This document shows positions 50,779-58,291 of a DNA stretch of 64,000 nt, piece by piece. This DNA comes from Burkholderia sp. Nafp2/4-1b (GTDB taxonomy: Bacteria; Pseudomonadota; Gammaproteobacteria; Burkholderiales; Burkholderiaceae), in contig NZ_ML058609.1 of NCBI RefSeq assembly GCF_003635165.1, positions 1 through 64,000 on the forward strand, written 5' to 3'. How positions within the stretch are numbered: the stretch's first letter is position 1; each line of letters begins with the position of its first letter. Position numbers and translations under genes: made by a program. The notes beneath the pieces are model-generated. The model was not told the DNA's origin. It ran no database searches and was given only the letters and a program-made list of their open reading frames with translations.

Positions 50779-50819
50779 GTGAGGTGGCCGATGCGGACCG
50801 GGAATTGCAATATTGTGGC

Positions 50820-50986
50820 GAAGAACACACAAATTAGCGTCTACTCTCGCCTGGACTGTCAGGCAATCTTTCGCAATGTAATGCGCCGACGTGAGAACCT
50901 CGATATCACGGATACGAAGAACAATCAGACGGCCGCATGCGGAGAAAAGGAGGTGATACAGTATTCGTCACTAATACGGAGACCAC
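50820..50986. other. Left edge of the lower-GC island
   Basis: Base composition and codon style change between the Fur-like site and the first island gene. No gene is evident. GAAAAGGAGGTGATACA at 50944-50960 contains a strong Shine-Dalgarno-like string, but no good start follows at the right spacing. No integrase, tRNA or direct repeat marks this edge. Confidence 0.4.
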
Positions 50987-51166
50987 ATGGCTACGAAGAA
51001 AACTCCCCAAGTACCGCTCACGCCGCAGCGGGGGAACTTGCCGACGCAAAGGCGTCCTGCGACTGCGGGTGTCACCGGCGGGCAAATGCAACCTATTACG
51101 CGCGGTAGTGGAGGAACTCAAGGTGGCGGCGGCAATGGTGGGTCCAAGGGCAACGGATCGAAGTAA
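50987..51166 (+). CDS. Short TG-MQ motif protein, paralogue 1
   Basis: A 59-residue protein, basic and glycine/glutamine-rich, starting MATKKTPQVPLTPQRG. Residues 28-37 read GVTGGQMQPI, the same short motif repeated in the next two genes. The tail is a Gly/Ser/Asn low-complexity stretch (GGTQGGGGNGGSKGNGSK). There is no membrane segment or known domain. The stop is two bases before the ATG of the next gene, so the two are cotranscribed and probably translation-coupled. Its reality rests on the shared motif and the operon spacing. Function unknown. Confidence 0.7.
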   Translation: MATKKTPQVPLTPQRGNLPTQRRPATAGVTGGQMQPITRGSGGTQGGGGNGGSKGNGSK

Positions 51167-51168
51167 CG

Positions 51169-51906
51169 ATGACTACCAATATTGGTGACGATGCGGCGGC
51201 GGCGGCGGCGGCGGCGGCAGCAGCAGCGGCGGCAGCGGAGGCAGCCGAAGTTGCCGCCACGACTGAGCGGATACGGCTTTACGAACGTTACAAGGAGGAT
51301 TTGTCGAAACGAGAAATCTCAAATGCTGAAAATCACGATAGATCGATCTTGACGTACTCTGCCGCAGGGCTTGGCTTGTCCCTTAGTCTGTTGAAGGATT
51401 TCGTCCCGATCACTCAGGCCAAATATAGTTGGACGCTATATGGGTCGTGGATATTCTTTTGCCTAGCAATTATTTCAGTAATATTGTCCTACCCGCTGAG
51501 CCAGAGGGTTATTCGCCTTCAAGACAAGAAGGCTAGACGATACTATCTTGAAAATATTGCTGCCGCATACGATGAGCGCATAAAGCTAGAAAATTTTTCG
51601 AATTTCCTCAATCAATGGGTGTCGCCACCGCTGTTTATAATCGCAATCATATTGACAATTTTCTTCGTTTCAATAAATTTGAAAGGTGCAAACATGACGA
51701 ATGGAAAGATACCCCCCGCCATCGCGCAGGACGGCGTAACAGGCATGCAGATGCAGAAAGTAACTCCGCCTGCGCCAACAGTACAGAAAGGAATAACTGG
51801 CACGCCGATGCAGCCGGTTACATCCAGTCAACCTGTCACTCCTTCGTCGCAACAGTCGCAAAGCCAACCGCAGCAAGGTGGGACTTCATCTCAAACCAAG
51901 CCTTGA
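51169..51906 (+). CDS. Membrane protein with TG-MQ motif tail, paralogue 2
   Basis: 245 residues. After MTTNIGDD comes a run of alanines encoded by a GCG/GCA repeat (about 51190-51240), then a charged helix (RIRLYERYKEDLSKREIS). Three hydrophobic segments lie near residues 63-80, 90-110 and 148-168. The C-terminal tail carries GVTGMQMQKV at 189-198 and GITGTPMQPV at 208-217, then Ser/Gln-rich sequence. Met176 (ATG 51694), with GAAAGG upstream at proper spacing, could start an independent 70-residue peptide of the same form as paralogues 1 and 3. The family is not recognised. Confidence 0.78.
   Translation: MTTNIGDDAAAAAAAAAAAAAAAEAAEVAATTERIRLYERYKEDLSKREISNAENHDRSILTYSAAGLGLSLSLLKDFVPITQAKYSWTLYGSWIFFCLAIISVILSYPLSQRVIRLQDKKARRYYLENIAAAYDERIKLENFSNFLNQWVSPPLFIIAIILTIFFVSINLKGANMTNGKIPPAIAQDGVTGMQMQKVTPPAPTVQKGITGTPMQPVTSSQPVTPSSQQSQSQPQQGGTSSQTKP
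51191..51245 (+). repeat. GCG/GCA trinucleotide tract (poly-alanine)
   Basis: About 15 consecutive alanine codons, mostly GCG with some GCA, near the 5' end of the membrane-protein gene. As a trinucleotide run, length change would alter only the alanine count and keep the frame. Slippage could tune the length of the N-terminal segment. Confidence 0.8.
51694..51906 (+). other. Possible nested gene: TG-MQ peptide inside paralogue 2
   Basis: The in-frame ATG at 51694 follows GAAAGGTGCAAAC, a plausible ribosome site. From it, 13 residues (MTNGKIPPAIAQD) precede the first motif, exactly the same distance as in paralogue 3 (MSDKKTTSIRTND). The nested product would be 70 residues against 69 for paralogue 3. 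This suggests the membrane gene arose by fusion to a pre-existing peptide gene, or that both products are made. Confidence 0.5.
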
Positions 51907-51956
51907 TGCTGAGTCTTGAGATTTGTCGCAGCGCCGTCTGCCTGAGGGGAATTAAC

Positions 51957-52166
51957 ATGTCGGACAAGAAGACTACGTCAATTCGCACGAACGATGGAAT
52001 CACTGGGACGCAAATGCAGAAGATAATTTCGCAACGAGAAGACCTTGGAAAGGCACTCACCGGAACGCCAATGCAACCAGTGAAAGTAAATCCTATACCA
52101 GCACAGCAATCGTCGGAACAACCGACGCAGACCAATGAGTCTTCGCAAGTGAAGAAATCGAAATAA
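51957..52166 (+). CDS. Short TG-MQ motif protein, paralogue 3
   Basis: 69 residues from the ATG at 51957, which has GAGGGGA seven bases upstream. Residues 14-23 read GITGTQMQKI and 33-42 read ALTGTPMQPV. The two motif copies are 19 residues apart, the same spacing as in paralogue 2. The tail is Gln/Ser/Lys-rich (SSEQPTQTNESSQVKKSK). There is no signal peptide or membrane segment. The gene follows paralogue 2 by 50 bp and precedes the AbiTii gene by 35 bp, so all four may form one operon. Function unknown. Confidence 0.75.
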   Translation: MSDKKTTSIRTNDGITGTQMQKIISQREDLGKALTGTPMQPVKVNPIPAQQSSEQPTQTNESSQVKKSK

Positions 52167-52201
52167 CTGTTTAATCGTCCATCTTTGAATGCAAGGGCCA
52201 A

Positions 52202-53113
52202 ATGCAACTGCTACAAGAAATTATCGCTCTGCTGAGTGACAAGGATGGATCGCTGACAGACGCACTGCTGAAAACGAAGGTGCTGATGCACCGCATTGGC
52301 CACAAGGAGCTTGCCGAGTGGGTCAACGCCGAACTGAACGGCTACACAGCAAATAGGCCCGTGCCAGATTACCGTACCATTCGAACGCGATTGTATGGCA
52401 ATGTCTCGAATTTGGCTTGGCGGTATTCCAAAACGCAATTACCAACGGCCCATCTGGAAAACGGAGTGAAGGAAAGGTTTTCGGTGGAAAAACTGCGTCA
52501 ATCGATCCAAGTACTGGAACAGTTATCGAAATCAGATGGCTCTCTCAGTAGCCCAATTGCTCCCGAGTGGTATCGCACCCTAGCGAAGGGGGCGATCGAA
52601 TCGAGTTATAGCATTGACAGCGCGTGGGTACAGTTCGAACCGACACAACTCGTTACTGTGCTGATTGAAGTGCGATCTCGCTTACTGGATTTTGCACTCA
52701 ACCTGCAAGGTGAATTGGGCAACGTAGCGGAGGATGAGATGAAGGAAGCCGCAAAAGATATCGATGCTCCGGCTATGTTTGCGTCAGCGGTATTTGGCGA
52801 CAACACTACGGTGGTGATCGGCAACAGCAATCAAACCACCGTTACCAACAGTGTTTCGAAGGGAGACTTCGCCGCGCTGAAAAAAGCCTTCAAGGACTCA
52901 GGCGTCAACGAAGCTGACGTAGACGAACTGCGAATCGCCGTCAATGCTGACAATCCAGATACCGTAGCCGAGACGAAGCAGTTCGGACCGAAGGTGAAGG
53001 CCTGGATGGGGAATATGTCTGAGAAGGCCATCAGTGGTGCGTGGAGCGTCGGAATTGCTGCGGGCGGGAAGTTGCTGGCAGATGTACTTGGAGGCTATTA
53101 CGGCATTAAGTGA
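52202..53113 (+). CDS. AbiTii-domain protein
   Basis: 303 residues. The N-terminus, LLQEIIALLSDKDGSLTDAL followed by LLKTKVLMHRIGHKEL and AEWVNAELNGY, is the hallmark of the AbiTii domain, found in proteins associated with abortive infection. Residues about 165-200 form a polar hinge (SAVFGDNTTVVIGNSNQTTV). The C-terminal third has acidic helices and ends in a glycine-rich amphipathic stretch (ISGAWSVGIAAGGKLLADVL) that might insert in membrane. Defence against phage is inferred from the domain's usual context. It ends the putative four-gene unit. Confidence 0.75.
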   Translation: MQLLQEIIALLSDKDGSLTDALLKTKVLMHRIGHKELAEWVNAELNGYTANRPVPDYRTIRTRLYGNVSNLAWRYSKTQLPTAHLENGVKERFSVEKLRQSIQVLEQLSKSDGSLSSPIAPEWYRTLAKGAIESSYSIDSAWVQFEPTQLVTVLIEVRSRLLDFALNLQGELGNVAEDEMKEAAKDIDAPAMFASAVFGDNTTVVIGNSNQTTVTNSVSKGDFAALKKAFKDSGVNEADVDELRIAVNADNPDTVAETKQFGPKVKAWMGNMSEKAISGAWSVGIAAGGKLLADVLGGYYGIK

Positions 53114-53248
53114 TCCGCCGTCGAACCTCGATGCCCTCTCGGCCACGTCCTTGCGGCACATGTTCCCCGTACTTGTACTGATTTGCACGCGATGTCGTGT
53201 GTGAACTACTGTTGCGATGGGGAAAGGAACGCCACGGAGACCTATCCA

Positions 53249-53611
53249 ATGAACGATATCGGTCGATCAACGATTGTATTGGCCTTCATGATGGCAATTT
53301 CTGTCAATGCGCTTGCAGTGAATCAGATCGGGGCGATCTCTTGCGGAAAATGGGTAGAGGACCACGCAGACAGAAAAAGCTGGCGTACGATTGTCGAGGA
53401 TGAATGGCTGGCCGGATTCCTATCGGGCGAGGCCGTTTCGCTAGACGTTGACATTCTCGCCAATACGGATCTCACATCACTTGCACTTTGGGTGACAAAC
53501 TATTGCAAATCGAATCCGCTTTCAGACTCATTTGAAGCGGTATTGGCGCTCGCAAATGAGATTGCCCGAAAAAGGGGCTTGTGCGCGCGGGGGGCGACAT
53601 GCTCGAAATAG
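53249..53611 (+). CDS. Small secreted protein, CxxW/GFLSG type
   Basis: 120 residues from the ATG at 53249 (GGAG upstream). Signal peptide MNDIGRSTIVLAFMMAISVNALA. The mature part has Cys-x-x-Trp (SCGKW), DEWLAGFLSGEAV, LALWVTNYCKSNPLSD and CARGATC. This cysteine/tryptophan pattern occurs in many small periplasmic proteins that include HdeA/Rap1a-like members, but I cannot assign a function. An upstream in-frame start at 53183 would place a cysteine-rich leader before the signal and is disfavoured. Confidence 0.7.
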   Translation: MNDIGRSTIVLAFMMAISVNALAVNQIGAISCGKWVEDHADRKSWRTIVEDEWLAGFLSGEAVSLDVDILANTDLTSLALWVTNYCKSNPLSDSFEAVLALANEIARKRGLCARGATCSK

Positions 53612-53715
53612 CCGATATCTTAGGAGTGGTCGCACATGACGCTTCCTTGTCGTAGCGCGTCGGTCAGCAGCAGCACCCGTAAGCAGTTCGGCCATGTATT
53701 GGGAGTATCAAGTCC

Positions 53716-54180
53716 ATGTCTGAAATCGAATGCAGAAAGATTTTCGAAAGCGCAATTGACTCTCTTTGCGAAGTAGATCGCTATCTATTGCGCGTGGACG
53801 CAAGCGAACGAAGTATCAGTCATCGGCTTGCGGTGCATCTGACAAGTCGATTCCCGGATTTCGATGTCGACTGCGAGTACAATCGGGCTGGCTTTGAGGT
53901 CAAGCGTCTCGCATTACGAGAGCGAACAGTCCGAGACTATGAACTTGAAGCTGTCACGGTCTTTCCCGATATCGTAGTACACAAACGAGGAAATAACGAA
54001 TTCAATCTTCTCGTTGCCGAAATGAAGAAGAGTTCATCTAACGTAAGCCACGATTACGACTTTGAGAAGCTTCGCGCATTTGTGCGGGAATTTGGATACA
54101 AAAATTCAGTTCATTGTACGATTGGTTACGACCGAAACGGCACGCTCATTAGAGATATCCGGTGGATCGGTGCTGAGTAA
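53716..54180 (+). CDS. PD-(D/E)XK-like hypothetical protein
   Basis: 154 residues, soluble. The core FPDIVVHKRGNNEFNLLVAE followed by MKKSS has the spacing of a restriction-type PD-(D/E)XK active site (Asp in P-D, then Glu-x-Lys as E-M-K). The preceding R-S-I-S-H-R-L segment would form the first helix. The protein may be a small nuclease or a decayed relative. It ends 4 bp before the convergent gene that follows. Confidence 0.65.
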   Translation: MSEIECRKIFESAIDSLCEVDRYLLRVDASERSISHRLAVHLTSRFPDFDVDCEYNRAGFEVKRLALRERTVRDYELEAVTVFPDIVVHKRGNNEFNLLVAEMKKSSSNVSHDYDFEKLRAFVREFGYKNSVHCTIGYDRNGTLIRDIRWIGAE

Positions 54181-54184
54181 TTTT

Positions 54185-54625
54185 CTAACTGGACCAAAGA
54201 CGTTCAATATACTGATTTGCGTTGGGGACCTTGTGTCGGACACCGAGGGAATCCTCAACCCATAGCGTTTCGAGAAAAAGATCATCGTCTTCAGGGTGGA
54301 AATTGACAGTATCATCCTTGTTAAAAATATGTTCGTAACGCTCATGCTCTCCCAAACGCAAACCGCCGTCTTCGCGGGCAAGGTATTCTGCGCTCCACTT
54401 TCCGGCTGCATCAGCGCCGCCGATGAGACGAAGAATGACAGGACGTCGCCCTACGTTCACCATAGTGACGACTATTCGATTGGGACCGTAGTTGGATGCC
54501 GGAATGAACTTGCTGGAAACACTAAGTCTCGCGCGATCACGAAAAGCAACGTGTGCAGAAATGCACAGACTGACGAATGACACGGCGAATGCTGCGCAAG
54601 ACATGTATTGGGCGAAAGTTGGCAT
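54185..54625 (-). CDS. Hypothetical protein with N-terminal membrane anchor
   Basis: 146 residues. The N-terminus MPTFAQYMSCAAFAVSFVSLCISAHVAF forms one membrane helix. The rest is a beta-rich acidic domain (NRIVVTMVNVGRRPVILRLI, GLRLGEHERYEHIF), similar in style to small membrane-anchored proteins near phage or mobile DNA. There is no recognised family. It is convergent with the PD-(D/E)XK-like gene. Confidence 0.6.
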   Translation of the reverse strand: MPTFAQYMSCAAFAVSFVSLCISAHVAFRDRARLSVSSKFIPASNYGPNRIVVTMVNVGRRPVILRLIGGADAAGKWSAEYLAREDGGLRLGEHERYEHIFNKDDTVNFHPEDDDLFLETLWVEDSLGVRHKVPNANQYIERLWSS

Positions 54626-54999
54626 GGCTTTAGTCTAGTCAACGTCATCGACAGGGTACGCTCAATCTTATCCTGATGCGACGTTTAACTGGCACTGCTG
54701 GGATTATCGTTTTTGGCCGTGCCTTCGATGTTCGGTAAGGCAGCCGTAACGGTCGGTCTTTGTAACGGCAAGGACGATGACCTCATCCAGCCTTGGCCGT
54801 AAACATAGGTGAACTTGTTCGATTCGAATCGGTTGTACCGTGGCTACATCGCATAATCGGCGGGGGCTACGAGTGGGAGCGCGTGCAAGATGCGCCAGCG
54901 TTGACCATAGATGATGCAGCCTTCGCCGTGGACTTTGCAACCAAGTTTGCTTTGGCCGTCCAAGGGCGGATGCCGTGCCCGGAGTAGAAAGGAGGCGAC
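54626..54999. other. Island spacer with possible remnant ORF
   Basis: The 374-bp spacer has no strong gene. A TTG-started 64-codon frame (54793-54987) has protein-like composition (IGELVRFESVVPWLHRIIGG, GYEWERVQDAPALTIDD). Just upstream another frame ends ...VGLCNGKDDDLIQPWP before a stop. Both look like debris of decayed genes. An excellent ribosome site (AAAGGAGGCGAC) at its right end belongs to the next gene. Confidence 0.4.
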
Positions 55000-55770
55000 A
55001 TGAATTTCAGCAAGGCGCAGCGAAGAAAGCATGCTGAATTGCACTTTTTCGAGCGTACTCAGGGGTTGCTTACCTGCTGGCCGCACGGACCCGTCGATGC
55101 CACAGGTGAGGAGCCGGACATTTTGGTGGAAGGGGTGGCGGGCCGGTACGGCGTTGAGGTAACAGAACTATTACGCGGTGAGGTACGCGCAGTTGAGGAA
55201 ACTCGTCGACTGATCTGTGAAAAGGCCCAGAAGCAATTTCTGCGTAACGTGAACGCGGATTGCCTTGATGTAAAGGTTATCTTTCGGAAGCATGCCACCT
55301 TGAATCAGAGGGACCAAGATGCAGCGGCAATGGGTCTCGTCGAGATAGTGCATTCCCGGATCATTTCTATACCTTCTGAGGTGTTCGCAGTCAGGCTAGA
55401 AGAAGGTGCGGATTTCGAGTCCGAACTATTCACGTCAGTTTGGCTGCACCATCATCCGAACTATTCGCGCGCTCGATGGCAGCCGGTGGGCGGTTGGTGG
55501 GTTCCAGTTGCTTCGCCAGCCGATCTACAGGCCATAATTGATAAAAAGGAACGCAAGATTGCAGCGTATAGGGATCGCGTCAAAGATGTCTGGCTGTTGA
55601 TCGTGCTGCAGGGATTCAGCGGGTCGGCGGCATGGTCAGTACACGATTCAGTGTTCGAGCATCACTTCTGCACATCGTTCGATGGTGTGGTCTTGCTGGA
55701 CTATGCGATGAACAAGGCCGACATGCTGAAAATCAAGGGAGATGACAAATGCGGCCTGTGGCTTGTTTAA
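55000..55770 (+). CDS. Hypothetical protein, possible nuclease-like fold
   Basis: 256 residues. The start is fixed by AAAGGAGG nine bases before the ATG. Near residues 35-55 the sequence EEPDILVEGVAGRYGVEVTE resembles a PD...ExE/K nuclease signature. The middle contains histidine-rich SVWLHHHPNYSRARWQP and a Trp/Gly cluster. No membrane segments. No named family recognised. It overlaps by 38 bp, tail to tail, with the DUF1780-like gene. Confidence 0.7.
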   Translation: MNFSKAQRRKHAELHFFERTQGLLTCWPHGPVDATGEEPDILVEGVAGRYGVEVTELLRGEVRAVEETRRLICEKAQKQFLRNVNADCLDVKVIFRKHATLNQRDQDAAAMGLVEIVHSRIISIPSEVFAVRLEEGADFESELFTSVWLHHHPNYSRARWQPVGGWWVPVASPADLQAIIDKKERKIAAYRDRVKDVWLLIVLQGFSGSAAWSVHDSVFEHHFCTSFDGVVLLDYAMNKADMLKIKGDDKCGLWLV

Positions 55771-56338
55771 TGAAGTCGGGAGCACCCGGTCCTGCATAAA
55801 GGCAGCAACTACGTCTTCCCATCAGAAATGAAACCGAGCGCCATCCAGTAGCGGTCAGCGCGGACGTGTCCGGGTAGGGTTGTTCCGTTACATACATGAC
55901 ATCGCGCAGGTTGACGTACAGCAGTAAGTCGGTCTGCTTCTTGAAGTCGTTCGTGTACTTGTCGAGGCTGGCCGCTTCTTTGAGACAGAGATCGTATATC
56001 TCGCCAACGCTGCTGTCCTTCGGTGTAAATTCTCTCAGAAGGTCTTGGGCCTTGGAGATAGCGCGTACGCGCGCTAACTCTTGTTTGTATTCGTCATGGC
56101 GTCGTCTGCCGGGGTCTAGGATTTCTTTGATCTCGAAGCGGGCATCGCGAAATTCTATGTCGGGCGGATCATTCTGGATGTTGATGATTTCGCCTTCCGT
56201 TGGAACAAGTCCAAGATTTCGGACAAACGCATCCACCACCCAGCGTTCTCGTGCCATCTTGCTTTGCGGCGCAAAGTAGGCAACCGAATCCGCAAGGTCA
56301 GCGATGCGCTGTGCAATGAGTTCTTGCTCGTTCATCAT
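55733..56338 (-). CDS. DUF1780-family putative endonuclease
   Basis: 201 residues. Blocks RERWVVDAFVRNLGL, PPDIEFRDARFEIKEI, LDPGRRRHDEYKQELARVR, YVNLRD, GWRSVSFLMG and AGPGAPDFIKQATGR follow the order of DUF1780 proteins. These are predicted PD-(D/E)XK nucleases: the acidic pair in PPDIEF and E-I-K fit the active site. It lies on the minus strand, overlapping the end of the convergent hypothetical gene. ATG at 56336-56338; a second Met follows immediately. The family assignment is from memory of its conserved blocks. Confidence 0.75.
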   Translation of the reverse strand: MMNEQELIAQRIADLADSVAYFAPQSKMARERWVVDAFVRNLGLVPTEGEIINIQNDPPDIEFRDARFEIKEILDPGRRRHDEYKQELARVRAISKAQDLLREFTPKDSSVGEIYDLCLKEAASLDKYTNDFKKQTDLLLYVNLRDVMYVTEQPYPDTSALTATGWRSVSFLMGRRSCCLYAGPGAPDFIKQATGRICHLP

Positions 56339-56395
56339 TTTCCTTCGATCTTGCGCTGTCGCGCGGCAGCATAGTCTGCGGGCTATGGAGCGGTC

Positions 56396-57094
56396 TTACT
56401 GCACATCTACGCATTTCGTCATCATGCGAACGATCTTGCCGTTCAAGCACCGATCCAGTGCGGCTAAGCTATCGCTGGCAGGCGTAGCATCGACATTCAT
56501 CGCATCTCGGGATACGACTTTCAACACATTCCCGATGGGTAGTCGCCAATCTTTCGGAAGATGGTACCTCTTCGCGATAGCCGCCCCGGCCTTCTGGTCG
56601 GCGGCGTTGTCGTCCATTCCCTTGTCGATCAGCCTTTCGTTGAGGTCCGAGAAGTCGTCGTAGATGTTTACGTCCTGCTGCGTAGAAAGATGCGCAGCGT
56701 CAGCCTGCGACACCTGCCATTTTTGCTTGTCATCCCAGACTGAGTGAGTGGGGTCTGGGCTGTAGTACACATGTGCGACCTCCCGGAATCTGTCTCCACG
56801 CGATTGGGTGACTTCATTGCGACGCACTGATACTTCGACCGAATCCGCACCGAACGTCGCGACCTTCTCGGCTATCGCAATTGAGGTTGCGGACCATTGC
56901 GCCGCTGATCCGCCATTCACGCCGACCTGTATCTTGGCGAACTTGATGTTGTTCCGAAACATATCGCTCAACGATGCGCCTTCGATGGTGAATGGAAGGG
57001 CTGCGACTGTCGGCGCGCCTGTGGTCGACTGGTCCGACCTCCCGCACGCAGTCAATAGTCCAATGGCTACGCACACCGATGTCACTGTCCTCAT
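56396..57094 (-). CDS. Hypothetical lipoprotein
   Basis: 232 residues. Lipoprotein signal MRTVTSVCVAIGLLTAC with the lipobox cysteine at position 17. The mature part is soluble, rich in charged and aromatic residues (VYYSPDPTHSVWDDKQKWQV), and ends with a cysteine pair (LDRCLNGKIVRMMTKCVDVQ) that may form a disulfide. The family is not recognised with confidence. It is divergent from the next lipoprotein gene, 167 bp apart. Confidence 0.7.
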   Translation of the reverse strand: MRTVTSVCVAIGLLTACGRSDQSTTGAPTVAALPFTIEGASLSDMFRNNIKFAKIQVGVNGGSAAQWSATSIAIAEKVATFGADSVEVSVRRNEVTQSRGDRFREVAHVYYSPDPTHSVWDDKQKWQVSQADAAHLSTQQDVNIYDDFSDLNERLIDKGMDDNAADQKAGAAIAKRYHLPKDWRLPIGNVLKVVSRDAMNVDATPASDSLAALDRCLNGKIVRMMTKCVDVQ

Positions 57095-57261
57095 GATTCC
57101 CCGAGATGTGGTTATGTGTTGATATGCAATTGTAAGGCATGTTGCAAGAGCCGATGTTCGGCGACAACACCTATAGATTGAGGCTACTGCTGCCGTTAAC
57201 CTATTCGAGCTATCTCCTTTAGCGGGATGGCTTACAAAATGAATGAGTCACGGGGAATGCT

Positions 57262-57894
57262 ATGCGATGGATCAAATCACTAACCGCTCTTTCAGTGGTT
57301 AGTCTGTTTTCGGGTTGCGCTTATAACGTGCAAGTGTCGTCCCAATCAGGGGCTGCTGAAGTGATGAGCACCAAGGTCAAGCAGGACAAGGCGTATGTGG
57401 TGTTCAGTGACAACCTTGCGACTGCCGGGAAGGAGGTGAAGCCGGGGTTCCAGTGCGGCGCTCACCGATACCCCATGTATATCGGGGAGACCCTCGAAAA
57501 TTCCTTGTCGAAGACGGTTGAGGCGGCTTTTCCTCACGCGGTCAGGAACGGCGGTGCAATTCCCACATTGGGTGACGGACTGGTTTTCAAGTTCGATCTC
57601 GCTGAGTTCGATCCGCGCGTCCGTTTTACCCCCGGCTTCTTCGTTCCGACAGCAGATGCGAACGTAGACATAGCAATTCGCGCCCGTGTGTCTGACAAGG
57701 CTGGCAAGGAACTGATTGCCACTACGTTTCGGGGGCAAGGGCATTCAAGCCAAGATGGGTCTTGCGGTGTAGGTGCCGACGCGCTGGCGGACGCTGGGCA
57801 GAAGGCAATCGCGAATGCAATGGAGAATTTTGTGGACAAGGTCATCAATACCGGAATCCTCGATCCGTCAACGACGGCGACGGCAAGCAAATAG
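57262..57894 (+). CDS. Hypothetical lipoprotein
   Basis: 210 residues. Signal MRWIKSLTALSVVSLFSGC with the lipidation cysteine at position 19 (F-S-G-C). The mature domain is beta-rich, with FVPTADANVDIAIRARVSDK in the middle and alternating hydrophobic patterns that recall LptE-like or curli-assembly-type lipoproteins; no firm match. It probably sits at the inner leaflet of the outer membrane. It is divergent from the other lipoprotein gene. Confidence 0.7.
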   Translation: MRWIKSLTALSVVSLFSGCAYNVQVSSQSGAAEVMSTKVKQDKAYVVFSDNLATAGKEVKPGFQCGAHRYPMYIGETLENSLSKTVEAAFPHAVRNGGAIPTLGDGLVFKFDLAEFDPRVRFTPGFFVPTADANVDIAIRARVSDKAGKELIATTFRGQGHSSQDGSCGVGADALADAGQKAIANAMENFVDKVINTGILDPSTTATASK

Positions 57895-57979
57895 CCATTC
57901 GACTGGCCATCCCTCTTGACTGGTGGATCGCGGTTGCGCCAATTGAGGGGGCGGTGACGGGAAACGTATGCCCGTCTCG

Positions 57980-58037
57980 CCCGCTACGGCGGTACACCCA
58001 CCTGCGGGCCGAAGACCTCGCTCTGAGGCTAGACTGA
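57980..58037 (+). pseudogene. C-terminal fragment of a tyrosine integrase
   Basis: In this frame the codons read RRYTHLRAEDLALRLD before TGA. R-Y-T-H-L with the following RAEDL is the usual catalytic-tyrosine end of phage-type integrases. No integrase sequence precedes it on this strand, so it is a detached C-terminal piece. Confidence 0.6.
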
Positions 58038-58272
58038 CAGTCCATCCGAGCGACTCGTGGACAAGGGAACTCTACGGGGCGAATCCGTCTTCGTTACTGG
58101 CAGGTATGCCGCTCGCCGCTCGCCGTTCACGGTCGATGTTTTCCCATCGCAAAGATACAATTTCGCTTCGACACATACCAGTGGCGACGGCCAGTCGGTT
58201 GAAGTCCCGCAGATTGTTGGATTCGGTGGCATCGATGATGGACTGAACTTCATCAGGGTGTAGCGGTGCCAC
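58029..58272 (-). pseudogene. Frameshifted core fragment of a tyrosine integrase
   Basis: On the minus strand, APLHPDEVQSIIDATESNN, LRDFNRLAVATGMCRSE and IVSLRWENIDRERRA form the start of an integrase catalytic domain, with the first active-site arginine in C-R-S-E. The frame then breaks. In another frame it continues AYLPVTKTDSPRRVPLST. The break coincides with a 7-bp direct duplication GCTCGCC at 58111-58117 and 58118-58124 (plus strand); removing one copy restores a continuous reading frame. The N-terminal arm domain and C-terminal tyrosine part are missing here. Confidence 0.72.
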
Positions 58273-58291
58273 GATCCTTGAACCACAGCCA

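Noticed and set aside
50937..51188. 83-codon ORF starting at 50937
   Set aside because: It overlaps, in another frame, the 59-codon ORF that carries the shared TG-MQ motif and sits 2 bp before the next gene; the latter is better supported.
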